DNA of 64,000 nt from Hyphomicrobiales bacterium (lineage in GTDB: Bacteria > Pseudomonadota > Alphaproteobacteria > Rhizobiales > Rhizobiaceae), in assembly GCA_900471605.1 (NCBI GenBank), contig UCEY01000043.1, forward strand, positions 1-64,000, written 5' to 3'. Below, in pieces: positions 29,558 to 38,167 of the stretch (position 1 is its first letter; each line of letters begins with the position of its first letter). The notes under the pieces were generated by a model. It was not told where the DNA came from. It did not search any database and saw only the letters and a program-made list of their open reading frames with translations. A program made the translations under genes and the position numbers.

Positions 29558-30112
29558 TCAACTCCAGATCATGGCTTCGGTGAAGCCGAGTTCGGCAAAA
29601 TCCTGTGCGCGCAGCTTTTCTTCGTCGGCGGCGAAAAACTCGTCGAGCTGTGGCGGGGCGACGGAGGTTCCGGACAGCATCGCATGCACCTGGCCGCGAT
29701 GGTGGACCTGGTGCTGGAAGAGATGCAGCAATATCCGGTCGGCCCGTTCCACCTGCACATGTTCGGCGCGGGGGATGCGGATTTCCTCGGCGATGGTTTT
29801 CTCGTCCAGGCGTCGACAGTGATCGATGAGCCGACGGTCGGCGGCGCGCTGCTCGCGATCGAGATCGGCAAAGGCGGGAAACGGGATTTCCGGCTCGAAG
29901 GCCGCAGCACCCACGCAATCGCCTTCGAGCGCGCTGATATAGAGCCAGTCGACGGTCAGGATATGGTTGAGCGTGTGGATGATCGACGGGAAGAAGCCGA
30001 TCCGCGTCGCATCCAGCTCTCCGGGCGAAAGCTCTGCGCAGGCTTTCAGCAGCCGGTGGTTTGCCCAGGCATTGTTATAGGCCTGGGCAAGAAGATAGCG
30101 CTGTGGCGTCAT
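29558..30112 (-). CDS. DinB family protein
   Basis: Cytoplasmic metalloprotein of 184 residues with a four-helix DinB fold. The three metal-binding His are visible in TLNHILTVDWLY and LFQHQVHHRGQVHAML, which match the family pattern. Some members are thiol-dependent transferases using bacillithiol, mycothiol or glutathione; the activity here is unknown. It is co-transcribed with the CopD-like protein. Confidence 0.93.
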   Translation of the reverse strand: MTPQRYLLAQAYNNAWANHRLLKACAELSPGELDATRIGFFPSIIHTLNHILTVDWLYISALEGDCVGAAAFEPEIPFPAFADLDREQRAADRRLIDHCRRLDEKTIAEEIRIPRAEHVQVERADRILLHLFQHQVHHRGQVHAMLSGTSVAPPQLDEFFAADEEKLRAQDFAELGFTEAMIWS

Positions 30113-30287
30113 CCGAATCCCTCCGTTGCGGAGCGCAAATTATCGGTGATCAACCGCGATGAGAAGATGGCTTGGACGGCTTATGATGTCGCGGCTGCGG
30201 GGCGCTTCCCGAACCGGTTGTCCAACCCGGAGATCGGCATTGCACGCCATCAGGCGGCTGATGCCGATTTCCCGTCTCTCGTCATGT

Positions 30288-31109
30288 TCACTGATGGCTC
30301 TGCAATTTCGCAATCACCAGATGCCCCGGCGTCGGATGGCCGTCCTGCATGCGCACGTTGATGTCGGAGATTTCGAGGATTTCGAAGCCGGTGGCGGCGA
30401 GGCGCTCGCGGACGTAGCTTTCGGCATGGGCGAAACGCTGGTGCGGGCCGACCATGTACGGGCGGCCGGCGAAGGTCTCGCCGGGCAGGGTTTCGGACGA
30501 AAAGACGAACAGGCCGCCGGGCGTCATGTTTTCCGCTGCGCCGAAGAACAGCGGCTCCAGCGCGCCGAGATAGGGCAGCACGTCGGTGGCGGTCACGAGA
30601 TCGAAGGGCTCGTCGTCATTGTCTTCGAGGAAATCCTCGACTTCGGCCACGTAAAGCGTCTCGTAGAGATCCTTTTCGTGTGCGATCTCGACCATGTTTT
30701 CGGAAATGTCGATGCCGGTGATGTCGTCGACCATGTCGCGCAGCGTGCCGCCGGTCAGCCCCGTGCCACAGCCGAGATCGAGCATGCGCTTGAAAGGTCC
30801 GAGCTTCAATTCCTGCAGGCGCTGGCGCACGATGACCGGCACGGCATAACCGAGCTGCTCGACGAGAATGTCCTCGAAACTTTCGGCATGCTGGTCGAAC
30901 AGGGTTTCCACATAGGCATCAGGTGCCCTGGGCGGCGTCTCGCCGCGACCCATGGCGGCAATACGCACGGCCGCGCCACCGTGGTCCTCGGGATCGATCT
31001 CCAACACTTCTTCGTAGGCCTTGACCGCGGCGTCGATATCGCCCGCCTTTTCCAGCGCCAGCGCGCGGTTATAGGCCTCCGCCAATGCGTCTTCGTCGAT
31101 CTTCTTCAT
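30288..31109 (-). CDS. TPR-like/SAM-dependent methyltransferase
   Basis: Protein of 273 residues. The first 50 residues are a tetratricopeptide-like helix pair (LAEAYNRALALEKAGDIDAA), followed by a class I methyltransferase: motif I MLDLGCGTGLTGG, IDISENMVEIA, and ATDVLPYLGAL. A family of such predicted methyltransferases is common in Rhizobiales. ATG 31109 is chosen because AAGGA is seven bases upstream; the ATG six bases further up is too close. Substrate unknown. Confidence 0.9.
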   Translation of the reverse strand: MKKIDEDALAEAYNRALALEKAGDIDAAVKAYEEVLEIDPEDHGGAAVRIAAMGRGETPPRAPDAYVETLFDQHAESFEDILVEQLGYAVPVIVRQRLQELKLGPFKRMLDLGCGTGLTGGTLRDMVDDITGIDISENMVEIAHEKDLYETLYVAEVEDFLEDNDDEPFDLVTATDVLPYLGALEPLFFGAAENMTPGGLFVFSSETLPGETFAGRPYMVGPHQRFAHAESYVRERLAATGFEILEISDINVRMQDGHPTPGHLVIAKLQSHQ

Positions 31110-31232
31110 CGCCATATCCTTCGTTTGCTGCGCCTTTAAGCCGATGGCGCCCGTTTGTCCATCAGCGGAACGTGACGCATGTTCATTCGTTGAAGGAACA
31201 GGGAAACAACCCATTGCCTTGGGAGGAACGGC

Positions 31233-31955
31233 ATGCCAGCCGATCAGGGCCATAACGCGCTGGAGCAGAACCTGGAACGGCGGGCGCCCTCGCTGCCGAT
31301 CACCTCTGCGGAAAAAGCCAATGTGATCATCCATTACTATCGCGGCGAACTCGGGCGGATGACGAGCTGGCGCGACCGCATCGACCGGACCACCAACTGG
31401 GCGATCACCGTGGTGGCGGCGCTGCTGTCGGTATCGCTCTCGACGCCAACCTCTCACCATGGCGTGGTCGTGTTCGGCATGTTGCTGGTGTCGCTGCTCC
31501 TGCTGATCGAGGCGCGGCGCTACCGCTTCTTCGACGTCTACCGGGCAAGGGTTCGCAAGCTCGAGCGGCATTATTTCGCCCAGGCGCTCCATCCGCAGGC
31601 GGATCTCAAGCCGGATTGGGCGCAGGCGATCGCCAACAGCCTTCGCAATCCGTGTTTCCTGATCAGCTATCGCGAGGCGCTTTTCCGGCGCGTCCGGCGC
31701 AACTACGTCTGGATGTACGCCATCCTGCTGATGGCCTGGCTTTTGAAGATCTCGACGCCGAAGCTCCTGCCCAACGATACGCAGGCGGATGTCGTCTTTT
31801 CATGGACGGAGGCCGTCCATAATGCCGCGCTCGGGCCGCTGCCGGGATGGAGCGTGATTGCGCTCGTCGCCCTTCTTTATGCTGCGGTCCTCTTCGCAGC
31901 CGTCCACCGCGAGCCGGACGAAGGCGAATTCGCCCATGGCGAGGTGCATGTCTGA
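31233..31955 (+). CDS. DUF2270 membrane protein
   Basis: Inner-membrane protein of 240 residues of the DUF2270 family. Characteristic segments are IIHYYRGELGRMTSWRDRID, RTTNWAITVVAALLSVSLS, LIEARRYRFFDVYRARVRKL and VRRNYVWMYAILLMAWLLKI. About four membrane helices. The start ATG has GGGAGGAAC before it. Transcribed alone, divergent from the methyltransferase gene. Function unknown. Confidence 0.92.
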   Translation: MPADQGHNALEQNLERRAPSLPITSAEKANVIIHYYRGELGRMTSWRDRIDRTTNWAITVVAALLSVSLSTPTSHHGVVVFGMLLVSLLLLIEARRYRFFDVYRARVRKLERHYFAQALHPQADLKPDWAQAIANSLRNPCFLISYREALFRRVRRNYVWMYAILLMAWLLKISTPKLLPNDTQADVVFSWTEAVHNAALGPLPGWSVIALVALLYAAVLFAAVHREPDEGEFAHGEVHV

Positions 31956-31981
31956 GCGTTTGTCTCAAGTCGCGGCGAAGG

Positions 31982-32245
31982 TCAGTGCAGGATGATCTCG
32001 CCCTTGACCGCCCGCCACTCGGTGGCCGAAATCAGCTTGCGGTGGACATAGCGAACGGAATGCAGCGGGCCGTCGAGCTTCTCCTGCCAGAATTTCAGAA
32101 AGCCGTTCATCTCCGGGAAATCCGGGGCGAGGTCGTAGTTCTGCCAGACATAGCTTTGCAGCAGCGCCGGATGGTCCGGCAGGCGGTAGAAGATCTGGGC
32201 GGTCGTGAGACCATAACCTTTCAGCATCATTTCCATTTCAGACAT
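31982..32245 (-). CDS. usg: Usg family protein
   Basis: Small protein of 87 residues belonging to the Usg family, conserved in alphaproteobacteria and of unknown function. The core YGLTTAQIFYRLPDHPALLQ followed by SYVWQNYDLAPDFPEMNGFL is diagnostic. ATG 32245 fits the family start; longer frames upstream read into the amino-acid transporter region. It lies on the same strand as the permease genes but 150 bases downstream past a hairpin, so it is probably independent. Confidence 0.9.
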   Translation of the reverse strand: MSEMEMMLKGYGLTTAQIFYRLPDHPALLQSYVWQNYDLAPDFPEMNGFLKFWQEKLDGPLHSVRYVHRKLISATEWRAVKGEIILH

Positions 32246-32368
32246 GCAGCAGTTCCCGTTTGTTGTTTCGAGCTGACGTCGTTGCGTCAGCCGATAGGAG
32301 AACATGCCATGTTTAACCGAAGCTTTACAATTGCGCCTTAAGAGCACATTCGTGATAAATTACAGTAC

Positions 32369-32400
32369 GTTAGCAGCCGTTTTCCACGAGTGCTGCTAAC
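32369..32400 (-). terminator. Hairpin overlapping the stop of the permease gene
   Basis: GTTAGCAGC (32400-32392 on the minus strand) pairs exactly with GCTGCTAAC (32377-32369), nine bases, 14-base loop, and includes the permease TAG. No T run follows, so termination is possible but weakly supported. Confidence 0.4.
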
Positions 32401-33226
32401 GCTTCAGGTGGCGCGTCAGGCGCGCTTCGAGGAAGGCCCACAGGTGCCGCAGCGCCTCGACGATGGCGAGGTAGAAGATCGCTGCCCAGAGGTAGGTCTG
32501 GTAATCGAACGTGCGCGAGAAGGCATAGCGCGTCTCGCCCATCAGGTCGTAGACGGTGACGATCGACACGACGGCCGAGCCTTTGATCATCAGGATGATC
32601 TCGTTGCCATAAGGACGCAGTGCCACGATGAGGGCCTGCGGAAGGATGACCTTGCGGAATGCGACGTATTTCGAAAGACCGAGTGCCGCTGCACCCTCGT
32701 GCTGGCCGCGCGGTACGCTCTCGATCGCGCCGCGCAGGATCTCGGCCTGATAGGCGGCGGTATTGAGGACAAACGAGAGCAATCCGCAATACCAGGCCTC
32801 GCGGAAGAACCACCAGAGGCCAACCGATTCCAGTTCCGGCCGGAAGCTGCCGAGCCCGTAATAGATCAGGAAAAGCTGGGCGAGCAACGGCGTGCTGCGG
32901 AAGATATAGACATACGCATAAGCGACGGTGTTCAGCACGCTGCTCTTCGACATGCGCGCGAACGCGATCGGCAAAGACAAGACGGCGCCGAAGACGATCC
33001 CCAGCACGACCAGGGAAACCGTCGTCCACAGGCCGTGCAGGTAGCGCGGACCGTAACGCAGGAATTTCTGCTCGTCCCAGCCGTTGATGACCGTCAGCAC
33101 GAGCGCCAGGGCAAGCAGGGCCCAGAGCGCGAGCACGGCCAGGGCGGCGATCCGGGCGCCGGTGATCCTGCGCTTGGCGATGGCTGGCGCGGGGCGCGGC
33201 GGGATCAGCTGGCTGACGGCCGTCAT
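32396..33226 (-). CDS. Polar amino-acid ABC transporter permease, HisM-like
   Basis: Inner-membrane permease of 276 residues of the His/Glu/Gln/Arg/opine family. Membrane helices with LHGLWTTVSLVVLGIVFGAV, FRSTPLLAQLFLIYYGL and the EAA loop QHEGAAALGLSKYVAFRKVI for ATPase contact. ATG 33226 overlaps the upstream permease stop by four bases. It works with the HisQ-like permease and the binding protein, but no ATPase gene follows. Confidence 0.94.
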   Translation of the reverse strand: MTAVSQLIPPRPAPAIAKRRITGARIAALAVLALWALLALALVLTVINGWDEQKFLRYGPRYLHGLWTTVSLVVLGIVFGAVLSLPIAFARMSKSSVLNTVAYAYVYIFRSTPLLAQLFLIYYGLGSFRPELESVGLWWFFREAWYCGLLSFVLNTAAYQAEILRGAIESVPRGQHEGAAALGLSKYVAFRKVILPQALIVALRPYGNEIILMIKGSAVVSIVTVYDLMGETRYAFSRTFDYQTYLWAAIFYLAIVEALRHLWAFLEARLTRHLKR

Positions 33227-34005
33227 CGGCGGACCTCCGAGCGTTTCGCCCAACGCTCCAGGAAGCCAAGCCCGACAGACGAGATGGTGGCAAGCGTCAG
33301 ATAGAGCAGGCAGGCGATGAAATAGAAGAAGAAGGCTTCCTTGCTGACCCGTGCCGCAATGCTGGTCTGGCGCAGGATCTCCGCAAGCCCGATTGCCGAT
33401 GCGTAGGACGTGTCCTTGAGGAGGATCAGCCAGAGATTGGTGAGGCCGGGCAGCGCGATGCGGATGAGCTGCGGCAGGACGACCAGGATCATCGTCCGCG
33501 AGCGGTGGAGCCCGAGCGCGTCCCCCGCCTCGTACTGGCCGCGCGGGATCGCCCGGAAGGCCGACAGCATCACTTCCGACGAATAGGAGGAGAAGACCAC
33601 CGAAAGCGCGACGACGCCCGCCAGGAAGGCATTGATCTCGACGCGTTCCTGATAGCCGAACCACGCCAGCACAGCCTGGATGAGAATCTGCAGGCCGTAA
33701 TAGATGATGAAAAGAGTGAGCAGCTCCGGCAGGCCGCGGAAGATCGTCGTGTAAATGCCGGCGGCGAGCCTCAGCAACTTTTCCTCCGACTGCGCCGCAA
33801 GCGCAATCAGGAAGCCAATCACCAGCCCGACGGGCAGGGTGACGACCGCCAGGCCGATGGTGATCTTCACCCCGAACGCAATCTCGTCGCCCCAGCCCGC
33901 ATCGCCGCAGGCGACGAGCGAGCCCGAGCCGAACAGGGAAAAAACGCCGACAGGACCGCAGAGCGGATCGAGTGCGCTGAAAAGGGCGGAAAAGAATCCG
34001 CTCAT
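33223..34005 (-). CDS. Polar amino-acid ABC transporter permease, HisQ-like
   Basis: Inner-membrane permease of 260 residues. A Cys-containing N-terminal segment precedes the helices; IFRGLPELLTLFIIYYGLQI and EAA loop GQYEAGDALGLHRSRTMILV mark the family. It overlaps the HisM-like gene. A terminator-like hairpin separates it from the binding-protein gene, which would lower permease expression relative to the binding protein. Confidence 0.94.
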   Translation of the reverse strand: MSGFFSALFSALDPLCGPVGVFSLFGSGSLVACGDAGWGDEIAFGVKITIGLAVVTLPVGLVIGFLIALAAQSEEKLLRLAAGIYTTIFRGLPELLTLFIIYYGLQILIQAVLAWFGYQERVEINAFLAGVVALSVVFSSYSSEVMLSAFRAIPRGQYEAGDALGLHRSRTMILVVLPQLIRIALPGLTNLWLILLKDTSYASAIGLAEILRQTSIAARVSKEAFFFYFIACLLYLTLATISSVGLGFLERWAKRSEVRR

Positions 34006-34058
34006 ATGATGGTTTTCCCCTGCGGCTTCTGTCGGACCGCTCTTAACTTTGCTTCATT

Positions 34059-34094
34059 AAAAAGAAAAACGGCGGAAGGGCAAGCCTTCCGCCG
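34059..34094 (-). terminator. Hairpin with T runs between binding protein and permeases
   Basis: On the minus strand CGGCGGAAGG (34094-34085) pairs with CCTTCCGCCG (34079-34070), five-base loop, then TTTTTCTTTTT. It lies 24 bases after the binding-protein stop. Partial read-through would give more binding protein than permease, as in other amino-acid transporter operons. Confidence 0.8.
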
Positions 34095-34117
34095 GATTGA
34101 TGCACCGAACTCGTCGC

Positions 34118-34900
34118 TTACTTTTCGCCGTAGACGTCGAAGTCGAAGTACTTGTCCTGGATCTTCTTGTAAGTGCCGTTGGCGCGGATCGCGGCAATCG
34201 CCGCCGTGAACTTGTCGGCGAGTGCCTGTTCGCCCTTGCGAACGGCGATGCCGGCGCCTTCGCCATTGATCTCGACGTCGATCGGCAGCGCCGAGAGGAT
34301 CTTGCAGCACTTGCCGGCATCGGACTTGACCCATGCCGACAGCACGACGATATCGTCCACCACGCCGTCAATACGGCCATTGGACAGGTCGAGCTTGTAT
34401 TCGTCGGCGGTCGGATAGAGCTTCAGCTCGGCATCCGGCATGTGCTTTTCCGCATAGTTCGAATGGGTCGTCGAGCCCTGGGCGCCGAGCGTCTTGCCCT
34501 TCAGCGATGCAGGCGAGGCATCCTTGATCGGCGAATCCTTCGGCACGGCGATGGCCGGCGGCGTGTTGTAATATTTCTTCGAGAAGGTGACCTGCTCCTT
34601 CCGCTCGGGGGTGATCGACATGGAAGCGACGATGGCGTCGAACTTCTTCGACTGCAGCGCCGGGATGATGCCGTCCCAGTCGTTGGTGACGAAGGTGCAG
34701 GTGACCTTCATCTGGTCGCACAGAGCCTTGGCAATATCGATGTCGAAACCGGTGAGCTGGCCGTTGGCTTCGAGGTTGTTGAAGGGCGGATAGGCGCCTT
34801 CGGTGCCGATCACGAGTTTCTCCTGGGCCATTGCCGAACCGGCGAACAGAGACAGGGCGGCGATCGAGGCGGCAGCAAGGAATCGGGTGGAAATGTTCAT
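34118..34900 (-). CDS. Periplasmic polar amino-acid binding protein
   Basis: Substrate-binding protein of 260 residues. Signal peptide MNISTRFLAAASIAALSLFA with cleavage after AMA, then KLVIGTEGAYPPFNNLEANG, which is the standard cluster 3 motif, GFDIDIAKALCDQ, and DGIIPALQSKKFDAIVASMS. Best resemblance is to lysine/arginine/ornithine/histidine and opine binding proteins. ATG 34900 sets the signal peptide. First gene of a three-gene minus-strand unit with the two permeases. Confidence 0.95.
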   Translation of the reverse strand: MNISTRFLAAASIAALSLFAGSAMAQEKLVIGTEGAYPPFNNLEANGQLTGFDIDIAKALCDQMKVTCTFVTNDWDGIIPALQSKKFDAIVASMSITPERKEQVTFSKKYYNTPPAIAVPKDSPIKDASPASLKGKTLGAQGSTTHSNYAEKHMPDAELKLYPTADEYKLDLSNGRIDGVVDDIVVLSAWVKSDAGKCCKILSALPIDVEINGEGAGIAVRKGEQALADKFTAAIAAIRANGTYKKIQDKYFDFDVYGEK

Positions 34901-35210
34901 GTTGATCCTCTCTGTTGGCAACCTGCGGGTGTTGGTCTTTTTCGGCCGCAGGGAGACGGGACGCGCGCAACCGCACGGCCCGAGTGGATTTTTAGATACC
35001 TGCTCGGGAAAAATTGCAACGGCATTTTACGTGCACGTTCAGGTGCTTTCAGTTCATGAACAACACATTCATGCGAGGTTCAGGCCGGCCGCAACAGGCT
35101 GCGCGGAACCATTTTGGTGCAATTCAGTTGAGGTGCCGCGCAAGTCCGCCGAAAAACGGCAATAAAGGACGCGCATGAAAGGGATGACACCCCTAGAAGA
35201 GGAAATGTCC
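34901..35210. promoter_or_regulatory. Divergent promoter region of transporter and OmpA-like gene
   Basis: This 310-base gap has a moderately AT-rich centre (about 34985-35070) and no credible gene. It must hold the start sites for the binding protein (minus) and OmpA-family protein (plus). I see no strong operator palindrome. Confidence 0.4.
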
Positions 35211-37601
35211 ATGTCGCAAAAATTCAGACTGTTCGCCAGCGTCGCAGCGCCTTTGGTGTCGCTGCCGCTGATGCTGCAGCCAGCCGGTGCCGCCCCCGTG
35301 AGACCTGTTATCGATGCCGGCCAGGCGCCGGGCGTCATCCAGGTGCAGCAACAGATCCTCCCGCCGGGCGCTCCGGGCGCCCAGGAGGGCGAGGGACAGC
35401 CGCGCCCCCGCCGCAAGCCGCAGGAGGAGCAACAGCAGGCTCCGGCGCAAGCCCAGCAGCCGCAAGCCCAGCAGCCGGCCCAGGCCGAACAGCCGCGGCG
35501 TCAGAAACCGGCGGAACCCGACGCAGCCCCTCGCGAAGCAGCACCCCGCCAGGCCCCGCAGGCCGAGCGACCCGCCGCCGAGGCGCCCGCACAGGAGCGT
35601 CCGCGCCGTCAGCAGCAGGATGCCGGCCAGGGGCAAGGTCAGGGCGGAAACGACGCCCAGCCGCGCCGCCAGCGCGAGCAGGCCACGCCGCAGACCGAGC
35701 AGCCGGCCGCAAGGGAAGCGCAGCAGCCGAAGGCGGCTCCGGTAGAAAAGCAGGCCGAAACGCCGAAGCCGGAACGGCCGGCCACCAATCGCGCCGCCAC
35801 CCCGGACGCCGCGCCGGAGGCTCCCGCTCGCCGCGATGCCCAGCAGCCGAAAGCCGCTCCGGCCGAGAAACAGGCTGAAACGCCGAAGCCGCTGCCGCCT
35901 GCGACCAACCGCGCCGCGACGCCGGAAACCGCGCCGCAGGCTCCGGCCGGCCGCAATGCGCAGGAGCGCAACGCCGCCCCGGCGCAGAACCAGGCCGAAA
36001 CGCCGAAGCCTTCGCAGCCGCCGGCAACCGATCGCGCCGCGACGCCCGGTGCAGCACCTGAAAATCCGGCTCGCGGCACCGCAACCGGACAAGCTCCGGC
36101 CCAGGCTCCAGGCCAGGCTCCGGGCACTGGCACCGCGCAGGACAGGCGCAACCAGCCGCCGGCCGCAACCGGCCAGGCCGCCCCGGGCCAGCAGGTTCCC
36201 GGCCAGCCGGTTCCGGGTGAGGCGCCCCGCCGGCAGACGACCGAAGGACAGCCTCCGGTCGCGCCTTCCGGTCAGCAGCTCCCCGGCCAGCCCCAGGGCC
36301 AGCAGGCGACCGGCGCCCAGCCCGGCGCGCAGCCGACCGCTCCCCAGACGGCAACCACGCCCCAGCAGGTCGAACGCGCCAAGGAACTTGCCAAGGATCC
36401 GGCTGCGGCCAAGAGCGGCGAACAGGTCGTGCTGCCCGTTCAGAACGGCGCAGCCGTGCTCGACAGCGCCAAGGAAGCGCCGTCCGCCCGTCCGCCACGC
36501 GACGGAGAGCGTCCGCGCCGTCCGGCTCCCCAGCAGGCCGACCAGCAGCAGCTCGCGCCGCCGAAATCCGATGCCGAGGCCCAGGCCGGCACCCGCGCCA
36601 CCCGCGAACAGCAGCAGGAATTCCGCCAGCTGTCGGAAGAGCGGGGCCAGCGCCTCGACCAGCGTCCGCAGTTCGAACGCCCTCGCGGCTGGGAATTCCG
36701 CGATGCGGCCGGCTTGAACGGCAGCCGTGACCGCAACGGAGGCCGCGACCGGGATGGCGACCGGGTGATCATCTCGATCGACAACCAGACCGTGGTTCGT
36801 CACGACGACAGCCGTCGTTTCTACGACGACCGTGGCCGGGCGCCGCAATACGAGCAGCTTCGCGACGGCCGGGTGCGCGAGGTCATCGTGCGTGACGACG
36901 GTACCCGGATCGTCACCGTCCGCAACAGCTATGGCGAGATCGTCCAGCGTTCGCGGGTGGTGAAGGGCGGTGAGGAATACGTGCTCTATTATGCGCCGGA
37001 ACTGGTGGATAACCGTCGCGGCCGCGACTATGTCTGGCGCGACCCGGGCGACGATCTGCCGCCGATGCGCCTCAGCGTGCCGCTCGACGACTACATCATC
37101 GATACCTCGACCGAACCGGACCGGGATTATTACGAATTCCTGGAACAGCCGCCGGTCGAGCGGGTCGAACGGGTCTATTCGCTCGACGAAGTGCGCTACT
37201 CCGCCCGCATCCGGGACAAGGTGCCGCGTATCGACCTCGATACCATCACCTTTGCCACCGGCAGTGCCGAAATCCCGATGAACCAGGCGAGCTCGCTGCG
37301 CAAGGTCGCGGACGCGATCAACAAGGTTCTGAAGCGGGATCCTTCCGAAACCTTCCTGATCGAAGGTCATACGGATGCCGTCGGCAGCGACGACAGCAAC
37401 CTCGTTCTTTCGGACGAGCGCGCCGAAAGCGTCGCCCGGGTGCTGACGGATGCGTTCAACATTCCGCCGGAAAACCTGGCGACCCAGGGTTATGGCGAGC
37501 GTTACCTCAAGGTCCGCACCGACGGCCCGGAACAGGAAAACCGCCGCGTGACCGTGCGCCGCATCACCCCGCTCGTCAAACCGGTCGCCTCGAACCGGTA
37601 A
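35211..37601 (+). CDS. OmpA-family protein with Pro/Gln-rich repeats
   Basis: Predicted secreted or outer-envelope protein of 796 residues. Signal peptide to about residue 30 (SLPLMLQPAGAAP). Residues 45-430 are Pro/Gln/Ala/Arg-rich and disordered, containing three consecutive 40-residue repeats from about 170 (AQQPKAAPVEKQAETPKP and variants). Two segments with Arg/Asp-rich strands follow (450-640), then the OmpA-like peptidoglycan-binding domain: TITFATGSAEIPMNQ, LIEGHTDAVGSDDSN, LSDERAESVARVL. It should tether to peptidoglycan noncovalently. ATG 35211 has AGAGGAA seven bases upstream; ATG 35205 is also possible. Confidence 0.9.
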   Translation: MSQKFRLFASVAAPLVSLPLMLQPAGAAPVRPVIDAGQAPGVIQVQQQILPPGAPGAQEGEGQPRPRRKPQEEQQQAPAQAQQPQAQQPAQAEQPRRQKPAEPDAAPREAAPRQAPQAERPAAEAPAQERPRRQQQDAGQGQGQGGNDAQPRRQREQATPQTEQPAAREAQQPKAAPVEKQAETPKPERPATNRAATPDAAPEAPARRDAQQPKAAPAEKQAETPKPLPPATNRAATPETAPQAPAGRNAQERNAAPAQNQAETPKPSQPPATDRAATPGAAPENPARGTATGQAPAQAPGQAPGTGTAQDRRNQPPAATGQAAPGQQVPGQPVPGEAPRRQTTEGQPPVAPSGQQLPGQPQGQQATGAQPGAQPTAPQTATTPQQVERAKELAKDPAAAKSGEQVVLPVQNGAAVLDSAKEAPSARPPRDGERPRRPAPQQADQQQLAPPKSDAEAQAGTRATREQQQEFRQLSEERGQRLDQRPQFERPRGWEFRDAAGLNGSRDRNGGRDRDGDRVIISIDNQTVVRHDDSRRFYDDRGRAPQYEQLRDGRVREVIVRDDGTRIVTVRNSYGEIVQRSRVVKGGEEYVLYYAPELVDNRRGRDYVWRDPGDDLPPMRLSVPLDDYIIDTSTEPDRDYYEFLEQPPVERVERVYSLDEVRYSARIRDKVPRIDLDTITFATGSAEIPMNQASSLRKVADAINKVLKRDPSETFLIEGHTDAVGSDDSNLVLSDERAESVARVLTDAFNIPPENLATQGYGERYLKVRTDGPEQENRRVTVRRITPLVKPVASNR
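35718..36080 (+). repeat. Three 40-codon tandem repeats
   Basis: Repeat units start at 35718, 35838 and 35958 and encode AQQPKAAPVEKQAETPKP..., AQQPKAAPAEKQAETPKP... and AQERNAAPAQNQAETPKP..., each followed by a version of PATNRAATP. The DNA identity is high in the first two. Such repeats can change in number by slippage. Confidence 0.85.
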
Positions 37602-37624
37602 GCGGTTTCAGGCACTTCAAGCCA

Positions 37625-37652
37625 AGCCGCCGGAGCGATCCGGCGGCTTTTT
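37625..37652 (+). terminator. Terminator of the OmpA-family gene
   Basis: Nine-base stem AGCCGCCGG (37625-37633) / CCGGCGGCT (37640-37648), six-base loop, then TTTTT. It abuts the end of the convergent mobB gene. Confidence 0.85.
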
Positions 37653-38167
37653 CACGTGTCTGGAAGCCCCGTCACCTTGGCGATGAAATCGGCGATCGCG
37701 GTCGTGTCGTCGAGGTCGAAGACCGGGATGCCGGCATCCGTGACCGGGTGGTCGGCGGCGATGGCGACGATATGGGGATCGCCGGGTGCGAGCGGTTCGC
37801 GATTGTTGCTCTCGAGGCGACGAGCTTCGATCTTCGGGACCGGCTCACGCTTGTAGCCCTCGATCAGAACCAGATCGCACGGGGCGAGGCGCGAGAGGAT
37901 TTCCTCGAAACTCGGTTCCGGCGCGCCGCGCAGCTCGTGCATGATCGCAAAGCGGGTGCCGGAAACGATTGCCACCTCATGGGCGCCGGCTTGGCGGTGG
38001 CGGAAGGAATCGGCACCCACCTTGTCGATATCGAAATCGTGGTGGGCGTGCTTGATCGTCGAGATCGCGTAGCCGCGGCGGGTGAATTCCGCCACCAGCC
38101 GCACCGCCAGACCCGTCTTGCCGGAATTTTTCCAGCCGGAAATGCCGAAGACGCGGGGAGGGGTCAT
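37652..38167 (-). CDS. mobB: Molybdopterin-guanine dinucleotide biosynthesis adapter MobB
   Basis: GTP-binding adapter of 171 residues assisting MobA in making the guanine dinucleotide form of the molybdenum cofactor. P-loop GISGWKNSGKTGL, then TIKHAHHDFDID and LVLIEGYKREPVPKIE, all typical. ATG 38167 overlaps the mobA stop as ATGA. It is the last gene in the unit that begins with the DMT and MFS transporters. Confidence 0.95.
   Translation of the reverse strand: MTPPRVFGISGWKNSGKTGLAVRLVAEFTRRGYAISTIKHAHHDFDIDKVGADSFRHRQAGAHEVAIVSGTRFAIMHELRGAPEPSFEEILSRLAPCDLVLIEGYKREPVPKIEARRLESNNREPLAPGDPHIVAIAADHPVTDAGIPVFDLDDTTAIADFIAKVTGLPDT

Noticed and set aside
30171-30362. Plus-strand frame of about 63 codons between the DinB and methyltransferase genes
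   Set aside because: Partly overlaps the methyltransferase 3' end antisense, no family resemblance, no clear ribosome site; left uncalled.
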